Source of the DNA: Helicobacteraceae bacterium
GTDB lineage: Bacteria > Campylobacterota > Campylobacteria > Campylobacterales > Sulfurimonadaceae
Direction: 5' to 3'
DNA length: 5,700 nt
Assembly (NCBI GenBank): GCA_030596305.1
Contig: JAUVKK010000069.1
Span: 1-5,700, forward strand
Shown: positions 1 through 4,519 of the stretch, piece after piece
How the letters are laid out: each line of letters starts with the position of its first letter
How positions within the stretch are numbered: position 1 is the stretch's first letter
Made by a program: the position numbers and the translations under genes
Notes under the pieces: generated by a model
Database searches by the model: none
Seen by the model: only the letters and a program-made list of their open reading frames with translations
What the model was told of the DNA's origin: nothing

Positions 1-368
1 AGATCATATCTGTAAAGCCCTCCCGAAGGGCAAAAAAATAAACACACTATTACTGCGTTGAAAGCACTTGAAGCTACGAGTAGTTCCTGCGTACTTTCGA
101 TCAGCTCTGTCTGGTTTTGCAAAAAATTACGCTGGACAAGCTCCACTGTCAAGCCAAGTAGGGCATCACTGTTGGTGTCCTGTGCATCGGAGAGCGACTT
201 ATACGAGCAGATGTTCTCAGCGAAGGTGATCATCTCAGTACGTTTTTCGTCATAGATAGAGGATTGTATAAAGAGGTATAGGATCGATGAAAAAGTGATC
301 ATCAAGGCAACAGTGGCAATAATCAGTTGAACAAGAAAACGGCTGCGTATACTGCGATCTGAAAACAA
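1..368 (-). CDS. Membrane sensor protein, N-terminal part (probable histidine kinase)
   Basis: This is an open frame running off the left edge; about 122 codons are visible. The only standard start after the in-frame stop at 410-408 is TTG at 368-366. A GAGG Shine-Dalgarno (378-375) sits 6 bases upstream, which supports that start. The protein opens with a basic stretch (FSDRSIRSRF), then one strong transmembrane helix (about residues 12-33, VQLIIATVALMITFSSILYL), then a hydrophilic, probably periplasmic segment with SIYDEKR just after the membrane. This is the usual N-terminal layout of a two-component sensor kinase. The catalytic core (H-box, ATPase) would lie outside the window, so the kinase call is inference from this layout and from the response regulator gene upstream on the same strand. 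A chemoreceptor or other sensor is possible. Confidence 0.6.
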   Translation of the reverse strand, partial: MFSDRSIRSRFLVQLIIATVALMITFSSILYLFIQSSIYDEKRTEMITFAENICSYKSLSDAQDTNSDALLGLTVELVQRNFLQNQTELIESTQELLVASSAFNAVIVCLFFCPSGGLYRYD

Positions 369-405
369 GAGAGACCTCGATGATCCTAACGGATGAATTA
401 ATTTG

Positions 406-424
406 AACTAGTTTAACAAGTTAA
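406..424. promoter_or_regulatory. Paired small palindromes upstream of the sensor gene
   Basis: Two short dyads lie side by side: AACTAGTT (406-413) and TTAAC-AA-GTTAA (413-424). They fall between the large inverted-repeat element and the sensor gene start at 368, where an operator would be expected. No convincing -10 is visible on the minus strand; TAAACT at 415-410 is the best and is weak. Regulatory function is a guess from position and symmetry. Confidence 0.2.
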
Positions 425-430
425 TGCTGT

Positions 431-462
431 AGGGCACCTCTAAAAGCCCTAGTCAGCCTCAG
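431..462 (+). repeat. Left 32-bp terminal inverted repeat
   Basis: It begins agggcacctctaaaag and ends cagcctcag. It pairs with 666-697 over the full 32 bases with a single G-T. It also contains a small self-hairpin, AGGGC (431-435) against GCCCT (446-450), so this end could fold alone. Confidence 0.85.
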
Positions 463-560
463 AGGGAAAAAGAGAGATGAGATTGTGAAGAACTTTTTTT
501 GAGTCATAGCCAAAGCTAAGACGATGAAAAATTCTTTGCAAGATCACTCTCTTTTTCCCT
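463..560. repeat. Internal hairpin arm A
   Basis: The basal stem is 14 bp and perfect (463-476 with 547-560, agggaaaaagagag). After a small internal loop comes a 10-pair stem (483-492 with 532-541) containing two G-T wobbles (486/538 and 487/537). Then come a T-run against an A-run (494-498 with 527-531), and an apex of GTC/GAC (503-505 with 520-522) and TAGC-CAAA-GCTA (507-510 with 515-518). Wobbles inside otherwise continuous stems suggest folding as RNA or single-stranded DNA. Confidence 0.7.
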
Positions 561-570
561 CCCTACGGGC

Positions 571-664
571 GATGCAGAGAAGTACACACTCCGCGTTGCC
601 CTTTCTCTCCTTAGCTATGGCTAGGGCTTCAAAAGGTCGTCTTGATTGTGTACTTCTCTGTATC
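571..664. repeat. Internal hairpin arm B
   Basis: The basal stem is 18 pairs (571-588 with 647-664, gatgcagagaagtacaca) with one wobble, g574 opposite t661. Further in, GCCCT (598-602) can pair with AGGGC (623-627). The interior segment 610-623 is complementary at 13 of 14 positions to 507-520 in the apex of arm A, and 637-643 (tcgtctt) is complementary to 518-524. Loop-loop contact between the arms or an alternative fold is therefore possible. Confidence 0.7.
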
Positions 665-665
665 G

Positions 666-697
666 CTGAGGCTGACTAGGGTTTTTAGAGGTGCCCT
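666..697 (-). repeat. Right 32-bp terminal inverted repeat
   Basis: This is the reverse complement of the left repeat with one change (t682 opposite g446). Its outer end reads agaggtgccct on the plus strand. It lies 91 bases beyond the stop codon of the regulator gene. Confidence 0.85.
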
Positions 698-756
698 GTC
701 GTTTGATTGGAAAAAGTTGTTTTGTGTAAAGTTGATGGGGAGTGCGTGAATAGGGT

Positions 757-779
757 GACAAGGGCGATAGCCCTCTGTC
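757..779 (-). terminator. Hairpin just downstream of the regulator gene, terminator-like without a U-tract
   Basis: GACA-AGGGC (757-765) pairs with GCCCT (770-774) and TGTC (776-779) around a GATA tetraloop, with one bulged c at 775. It begins ten bases past the stop codon of the minus-strand regulator gene, where a terminator would sit. The downstream strand reads ACCCTATTC with no U-run, so it may instead protect the mRNA 3' end or only slow the polymerase. Confidence 0.35.
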
Positions 780-788
780 AGTTGCTGT

Positions 789-1460
789 TTATACCTCTTT
801 TGGAAAACAGAAACGGTAACCACGACGACGAACAGTCTCGATCGTTGTGATGTTAAGTGGTTTGTCCATCTTTTGACGGATCTGGTTGATCGCAACCTCG
901 ATAACGTTTGGTGTTACCAATTCCGGCTCTTCCCAGATAGCGTCAAGAAGCTGCTCTTTAGAGACGATCTGGTCACGGTGGCGTGCCAGGTGAGTCAGTA
1001 CTTCAAAAGGCTTACCCTTAAGTTCGATCTCTTGGTTGTTGTAGATGATCTTCTCTTCTTCAGGGTTGATGATAAGGTCTTCGATCTCGATGATATTGCT
1101 GCCGCCGAAACGAAGTTGTGCTTCGATACGTGCTACTAGAACATCAAAATCAAACGGCTTACGAATATAATCGTCAGCACCTGCTTTAAGCGCAGTGATC
1201 TCACTCTCGATGTCATCACGAGCAGAAAGAACAACGACTTTTGTTTTAGGTGTATTAGCTTTAATATCCGGGATAATGTCTACACTGTTTCCGTCCGGAA
1301 GCATCCAGTCCATCAATACTAGGTCGTAGTTGCGAATGTCAAGGTAGTACTCACCATCTTTAAGTGTCTCAACAACATCACTTTGGTAGCCAAATTCTTT
1401 AAGGCCTTCTGCCAAAGTCTTGTTCAGTGTTACTTCATCTTCAATGATTAGAATGCGCAT
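789..1460 (-). CDS. hsrA: HsrA-type OmpR/PhoB-family response regulator
   Basis: This is a 223-residue, two-domain transcription regulator. The receiver (1-about 118) has the acidic pocket (E7, D8, E9), the phosphoacceptor D51 in LVLMDWMLPDG, S79 in VVVLSA and K101 in RKPF. The winged-helix domain (about 125-220) includes KGKPFEVLTHLARHRDQIV, WEEPE, VIEVAINQIRQKMDKP and TVRRRGYRF. From memory these residues are nearly those of H. pylori HsrA/HP1043, an essential homeostatic regulator, and the length also matches. H. pylori HsrA has lost the canonical phosphorylation residues; here they are intact, so phosphorylation control is possible. An ATG four codons upstream (1472) is in frame, but GAGG (1470-1467) lies ideally for the ATG at 1460, and family members start at MRIL. 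The gene follows folB after 80 bases and precedes a sensor gene beyond the inverted-repeat element. Confidence 0.93.
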   Translation of the reverse strand: MRILIIEDEVTLNKTLAEGLKEFGYQSDVVETLKDGEYYLDIRNYDLVLMDWMLPDGNSVDIIPDIKANTPKTKVVVLSARDDIESEITALKAGADDYIRKPFDFDVLVARIEAQLRFGGSNIIEIEDLIINPEEEKIIYNNQEIELKGKPFEVLTHLARHRDQIVSKEQLLDAIWEEPELVTPNVIEVAINQIRQKMDKPLNITTIETVRRRGYRFCFPKEV

Positions 1461-1466
1461 GCATAA

Positions 1467-1470
1467 CCTC
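1467..1470 (-). promoter_or_regulatory. Shine-Dalgarno that fixes the regulator start
   Basis: GAGG on the minus strand lies six bases before ATG 1460. It is inside the four-codon extension that the upstream ATG at 1472 would translate, so the upstream ATG is probably not the start. Confidence 0.65.
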
Positions 1471-1494
1471 ATATATTTTAAATTTTAGGGCGGA

Positions 1495-1500
1495 AGTATA
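1495..1500 (-). promoter_or_regulatory. Candidate -10 element of the regulator promoter
   Basis: TATACT on the minus strand would give a start near 1488 and a leader of roughly 28 bases. The sequence upstream (1501-1540) is very A/T-rich with no clear -35, as is common for the main sigma factor in Campylobacterota. Repeated TTTAA-like words lie in the same stretch, but I cannot assign them to a regulator. No terminator separates this from folB, so read-through is also possible. Confidence 0.4.
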
Positions 1501-1540
1501 ACATAGTTTTAGGTTAAATTAATAATTTTTTAAATAAATT

Positions 1541-1864
1541 TTAATACTTGAAGGTTTCAGAGAGGGAAACCTCGCAATTAGCGAGGATATCCGGTTTAGA
1601 TATTTTTAAGAAAAGGGTTGAGATTAGTTGAAACTCTTCTTTTAATGAGCATTTTAGACTCAAAAGAGCCTCTTCTATGAGTTCAAATTTATGGTCGATC
1701 ATCTCACTTTCGATATGTTCAGCGATCAGAGCATAGTTCAGGAAATCATGGTCGTAAGTGTACTCGATAGAGCAGTTGACCCGGACTTTCTGTTTAGTGA
1801 TACGTTCAAAATCCAAGATCCCGATTATTGTCTCGAATTCAAGATCTTTTATCTCTATGGTCAT
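1541..1864 (-). CDS. folB: Dihydroneopterin aldolase (FolB)
   Basis: This is a 107-residue cytoplasmic enzyme of folate synthesis. FolB converts 7,8-dihydroneopterin to 6-hydroxymethyl-dihydropterin and glycolaldehyde, and family members form octamers of a tunnelling fold. Visible family signatures are FETIIGILDFERITKQ near the start (E20 corresponds to the conserved substrate-site Glu in the G-x-x-x-x-E-R pattern), LNYALIAEHI (Y44), FELIEEALLSL (E63, the pterin-anchoring Glu position) and ISKPDIL (K90-P91, the catalytic Lys). The length is slightly below the typical 115-120. It starts three bases after the plsY stop with no clear Shine-Dalgarno, so translation is probably coupled to plsY. 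Identity is fairly sure from the spaced motifs, although this family is divergent. Confidence 0.85.
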   Translation of the reverse strand: MTIEIKDLEFETIIGILDFERITKQKVRVNCSIEYTYDHDFLNYALIAEHIESEMIDHKFELIEEALLSLKCSLKEEFQLISTLFLKISKPDILANCEVSLSETFKY

Positions 1865-1867
1865 AGG

Positions 1868-2482
1868 TTAAACAACAGCTTTCTCTTCACCTTTTACAAG
1901 GCGGACGATATTAGGGATATGTTTGTAAAAAAGAATGATGGTAATAATAACAACCGGAGCGTGTGCCATCTCGGGGTGAATGAAAAATGATGAGATCAAG
2001 AGTGCCAGTACACCGCTCAGTGATGAGACAGAAGAGATCTTCAGTGTTTTAGCAAGCAGACCCCAAACAACAAAACCGATCAAAGTCTCAACCGGCAGCA
2101 TGACTAATAGAACACCAAGACCGGTTGCGATTCCTTTGCCGCCTTCAAACCAGAGGTAGGGACTGAAACAGTGACCGACGACGGCCAAGACAGCGACACC
2201 CCATAGTGTAGACTCAGGCATACCAGATAACATCGCAATGACCAGTACTGTAATACCTTTTAAAGCGTCAAGCAGAAGTGTTGCCGCACCCAGCTTTTTA
2301 GCGAGTGCAGGGTTGGTCTCTTTGACAACACGCAGAACATTGGTCGCACCGATGCTGTTTGAACCGCTCTCTTTCACATTGACACCGGCAAAGAATTTGG
2401 CAAGCAGTAGACCAAAAGGGATACCGCCGACAAGATAGGCAGCAATATAAAATTGTGCATTGATATTAAAAAGAAAATCCAT
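1868..2482 (-). CDS. plsY: Acyl-phosphate:glycerol-3-phosphate acyltransferase (PlsY)
   Basis: This is a 204-residue inner-membrane enzyme that transfers an acyl group from acyl-phosphate to the sn-1 position of glycerol 3-phosphate, the first acylation in bacterial phospholipid synthesis. All three family motifs are visible: SGSNSIGATNVLR (39-51), GHCFSPYLWFEGGKGIATG (103-121, the glycerol-phosphate and active-site loops), and KHIPNIVRLVKGEE near the C-terminus (187-200). Hydrophobic segments at about 11-31, 66-87, 92-108, 117-145 and 155-186 fit the multi-pass topology. The length is normal. Upstream, a near-consensus promoter ends only four bases before the ATG. The only Shine-Dalgarno-like word, AAGG (2497-2494), is 11 bases away, so initiation may be leaderless. 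It heads the minus-strand block with folB. Confidence 0.96.
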   Translation of the reverse strand: MDFLFNINAQFYIAAYLVGGIPFGLLLAKFFAGVNVKESGSNSIGATNVLRVVKETNPALAKKLGAATLLLDALKGITVLVIAMLSGMPESTLWGVAVLAVVGHCFSPYLWFEGGKGIATGLGVLLVMLPVETLIGFVVWGLLAKTLKISSVSSLSGVLALLISSFFIHPEMAHAPVVIITIILFYKHIPNIVRLVKGEEKAVV

Positions 2483-2486
2483 ATAG

Positions 2487-2516
2487 ATTATAACCTTGAC
2501 GTAAAATGTGTGTGAA
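2487..2516 (-). promoter_or_regulatory. Near-consensus sigma-70 type promoter abutting the plsY start
   Basis: On the minus strand, TTCACA (2516-2511), an 18-base spacer and TATAAT (2492-2487) form a strong-looking promoter. Transcription would begin around 2481, at the plsY ATG (2482-2480). The other option is a weaker -10, TATAAC (2538-2533), which would leave a leader of about 45 bases. Confidence 0.5.
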
Positions 2517-2593
2517 TTCTACATAAATAAGGGTTATAAATGGATAAAAGGAGACTTAGAACATTAGATAAAAAACAGTGCTAATCCAAACTT

Positions 2594-2602
2594 TGCTATA
2601 AT
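2594..2602 (+). promoter_or_regulatory. Extended -10 promoter element for the nadA operon
   Basis: TGCTATAAT is an extended -10 (TGN plus perfect TATAAT), predicting a start near 2609. No good -35 is seen about 17 bases upstream. A second possible -10, TATAAA (2618-2623), would start transcription at about the base of the leader hairpin. Confidence 0.6.
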
Positions 2603-2630
2603 CGCGGAATTATTATCTATAAAGTATCGA

Positions 2631-2671
2631 TTGAGACCTCTGAGAACGTCAGGTTTGCTCAGAGGTCTCAA
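2631..2671 (+). promoter_or_regulatory. Perfect 14-bp hairpin in the nadA leader
   Basis: TTGAGACCTCTGAG (2631-2644) is perfectly complementary to CTCAGAGGTCTCAA (2658-2671) around a 13-base loop. AAC (2645-2647) and GTT (2653-2655) can extend the stem inside the loop. It lies between the promoter and the nadA ribosome-binding site, 15 bases before AGAAGGA. The following CATTTTATTT is only a weak U-tract. It could be an attenuator, an mRNA-stability or translation control element, or a DNA operator. It does not resemble a riboswitch class I know. Confidence 0.6.
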
Positions 2672-2686
2672 CTGTCATTTTATTTA

Positions 2687-2692
2687 GAAGGA
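2687..2692 (+). promoter_or_regulatory. Shine-Dalgarno of nadA, better placed for TTG than ATG
   Basis: GAAGGA directly abuts ATG 2693, which leaves almost no spacing. It is six bases from the in-frame TTG at 2699, a normal distance. TTG is probably the real start; the two choices differ by two residues. Confidence 0.55.
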
Positions 2693-2698
2693 ATGTGT

Positions 2699-3697
2699 TT
2701 GAACTACACAACTGAAGAACTCAAAGAGAAGATCACTGCCTTAAAGAAGAAGCTTGATGTAACTGTTGTTGCACACTTTTATCAGCGCGATGAGGTTTTT
2801 GAGATGGGTGATATCACCGGCGATTCACTTGAACTTGCTAAAAAAACGATGGCAGATGATTCGAAATTTGTCCTTTTCTGCGGTGTTGCATTTATGGGCC
2901 AGAGTGTCAAGGTCTTAAGTCCTGAAAAGCGTGTTGTTATGCCAAAACTTGCCTGCTGTTCAATGGCACGTATGATCGACTCTCTGTATTATGACGATGC
3001 GGTCAAGGCGATGGAAGCTCAGGGTATTGCAAAAGAGAACATCCTGCCGATCACATACATCAATTCAAATGCGGATGTCAAAGCCAAAGTGGGCAAGATG
3101 GGCGGTATGGTCTGTACCAGCTCTAATGCTAAAATGATCATCACTACTGCACTTAAAGAGGGAAAAAAGATACTCTTCGTGCCAGATCGCTGTTTGGGTC
3201 AGAACATTGCCAACCAGATGGGGCTAAAATCTGCCGTGATCGGTGAAGATAAAGATCTTGCAAGTGCAGACATCATCTGTTATAACGGCTTTTGTGCGGT
3301 GCACCAGCTCTTTAATGTTGATGATATTAACTTCTATCGCAAGAAGTTTCCAGGTATCAAGATCGTTACCCACCCAGAGTGTGATCCGGCTGTCTGTGAC
3401 GCTTCTGACTTTGTCGGCTCAACTTCGCAGCTTATCAAGTACATCGCTGATCTTGACCCTGACCAAAAGGTGGCGGTAGGTACAGAATTTAACCTTGTTA
3501 ACCGCCTTCGTAAAGAGAATACCTATGTACTCTCATCAACAAAACCGGAGTGCCCGACGATGAATGAGACAACACTTGAAGATCTCTATGTGACACTCAA
3601 GTCGATTGAAGACGGTGAACCTCTTAATGAGATCTTCATCGATGAAGATACACAGAAATGGGCGAAGATCGCTCTTGACAGAATGATGGCGCTGTGA
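2699..3697 (+). CDS. nadA: Quinolinate synthase (NadA)
   Basis: NadA is a cytoplasmic [4Fe-4S] enzyme that condenses iminoaspartate with dihydroxyacetone phosphate to quinolinate in de novo NAD synthesis. Counting from ATG 2693 (334 residues), signatures are VVAHFYQRDEVFEMGDITGDS (25-45), LACCSMA with cluster Cys C89, NGFCAVHQLF with C201, and STKPECPTMNETT with C287. These are the three conserved cluster ligands in their usual spacing. Further conserved blocks are VCTSSNA (140-146), FVPDRCLGQNIA (162-173) and THPEC (226-230). The length is typical. I prefer TTG 2699 (332 residues) because of Shine-Dalgarno spacing; ATG 2693 remains possible. nadC overlaps its stop codon. No nadB is in the window, so the iminoaspartate source is encoded elsewhere. 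Confidence 0.97.
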   Translation: MNYTTEELKEKITALKKKLDVTVVAHFYQRDEVFEMGDITGDSLELAKKTMADDSKFVLFCGVAFMGQSVKVLSPEKRVVMPKLACCSMARMIDSLYYDDAVKAMEAQGIAKENILPITYINSNADVKAKVGKMGGMVCTSSNAKMIITTALKEGKKILFVPDRCLGQNIANQMGLKSAVIGEDKDLASADIICYNGFCAVHQLFNVDDINFYRKKFPGIKIVTHPECDPAVCDASDFVGSTSQLIKYIADLDPDQKVAVGTEFNLVNRLRKENTYVLSSTKPECPTMNETTLEDLYVTLKSIEDGEPLNEIFIDEDTQKWAKIALDRMMAL

Positions 3698-4509
3698 TGA
3701 AAAAATTTGTACTAGAGACCTTAGCCGAAGATGTTGGACGAGGCGATCTTTACGCTTTAGTCTTTGAAGCACAAGCGGCGTCTGCCAATATCGTTGCCAA
3801 AAGTGACGGTGTTCTTGCCGGAGAGAAGTACTGTGATGTCTTAGCAAAAGCAGAGGGCCTTGTTATCACATGGCATAAACATGACAGTGACACTTTTTCC
3901 AAAGGTGATTTGCTTGCGGTGGTCGAGAGTGATTCACACACCCTGCTAAAGTGTGAACGTACACTGCTTAACATGTTATTACACGCCTCTTCGATCGCAA
4001 CTTTGACACGTAAGTTCGTCGACATCGCAGCACCATATGGCACACGTCTTCTTGACACACGCAAGACACGTCCGATGCTGCGTATCTTTGAGAAGTATGC
4101 AACTCGCTGCGGTGGTGCAGTCAACCATAGAATGGGTCTTGATGACTGTCTGATGTTGAAAGACACTCACCTGAAGACAATTGATGATCTTTCAGCCTTT
4201 ATGGCAAAAGCACGTCAGGCAATTCCTTTTACCTCGAAGATCGAGATCGAAGCGGAGACATTCGAGCAGGCAAAGAACTTTATGGCCGCGGGTGCTGACA
4301 TTGTGATGTGTGACAACATGACGCCAGAGCAACTTGCAGAAGTGGTGGCGTATAAAAAAGAGTACTACCCGGGCATCTTGCTTGAAGCCAGCGGTAACAT
4401 CTCTTTAGAGACGATCGAAGCTTATGCCAAAACAGGTGTAGATGCCATTAGTTCCGGTTCATTGATTCATCAGGCTAACTGGATCGACCTGTCGATGAAA
4501 GTCAATTAG
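3697..4509 (+). CDS. nadC: Nicotinate-nucleotide pyrophosphorylase, carboxylating (NadC)
   Basis: This 270-residue quinolinate phosphoribosyltransferase converts quinolinate and PRPP to nicotinate mononucleotide, CO2 and pyrophosphate, the step after NadA. Motifs are EDVGRGDL (11-18), CERTLLNMLLHASSIAT (86-102, E87-R88), LDTRKTRP (119-126), EKYATRCGGAVNHRMGLDD (132-150, with the NHR substrate-site triad), LKDTHL (154-159), EIEAET (183-188), DIVMCDNM (201-208), EASGNI (230-235) and SSGSL (252-256). Together they cover the N-terminal sandwich and alpha/beta-barrel domains at normal length. The ATG at 3697 overlaps the nadA stop as TGATG. An in-frame GTG one codon earlier (3694) exists but is less likely. 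The overlap and weak Shine-Dalgarno imply translation coupled to nadA. Confidence 0.97.
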   Translation: MKKFVLETLAEDVGRGDLYALVFEAQAASANIVAKSDGVLAGEKYCDVLAKAEGLVITWHKHDSDTFSKGDLLAVVESDSHTLLKCERTLLNMLLHASSIATLTRKFVDIAAPYGTRLLDTRKTRPMLRIFEKYATRCGGAVNHRMGLDDCLMLKDTHLKTIDDLSAFMAKARQAIPFTSKIEIEAETFEQAKNFMAAGADIVMCDNMTPEQLAEVVAYKKEYYPGILLEASGNISLETIEAYAKTGVDAISSGSLIHQANWIDLSMKVN

Positions 4510-4519
4510 GCGACACACT

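Larger units (their letters stand above)
431..697. repeat. 267-base inverted-repeat element with two internal hairpin arms (MITE-like or structured RNA)
   Basis: The ends are 32-bp inverted repeats (431-462 and 666-697) matching at 31 of 32 positions. The exception is g446 opposite t682, a G-U pair in RNA. Inside are two long hairpin arms, 463-560 and 571-664, separated by ten bases (561-570), so the whole folds as a three-way junction. There is no protein-coding frame and no transposase, so it is not a complete insertion sequence. No convincing target-site duplication is visible; at most a GT abuts both ends. The element fills most of the 420-base gap between the hsrA-type gene and the sensor gene. 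It is probably a non-autonomous mobile element (MITE) or a structured noncoding RNA. The structure itself is certain; its nature is inference. Confidence 0.75.

Noticed and set aside
17..31. GCCCT-CCCGA-AGGGC hairpin as a terminator
   Set aside because: It lies inside the sensor coding frame. On the minus strand the T-run precedes rather than follows it, and on the plus strand it is followed by A's, so it does not fit an intrinsic terminator in either direction.
431..697. Retron-type msr-msd RNA: long outer repeats enclosing hairpins
   Set aside because: The outer a1/a2-like stem and a long inner hairpin are reminiscent, but no reverse transcriptase gene lies in the window and both neighbours are a regulator and a sensor. 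The near-perfect 32-bp ends fit a transposon-like element better.
431..697. Complete insertion sequence
   Set aside because: The interior is only about 200 bases, consists of hairpins, and has no frame long enough for a transposase. No clear target duplication flanks it.
629..895. 88-residue minus-strand open frame overlapping the element and the regulator 3' end
   Set aside because: It overlaps hsrA out of frame, runs through the inverted repeats, and the translation has no recognisable domain. It is a shadow of hsrA plus random intergenic sequence.
2631..2671. Known NAD riboswitch (NAD-I or NAD-II)
   Set aside because: The leader has a single hairpin with a simple loop. I cannot find the multi-element conserved core these riboswitches require.
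2631..2671. Rho-independent terminator
   Set aside because: It is upstream of nadA in the same direction, the T-rich stretch starts several bases past the stem and is interrupted, and no gene ends just before it.
3750..4166. 138-residue minus-strand open frame opposite nadC
   Set aside because: It lies entirely within the well-conserved nadC gene, with a low-complexity, Arg/Ser-rich translation typical of an antisense shadow.
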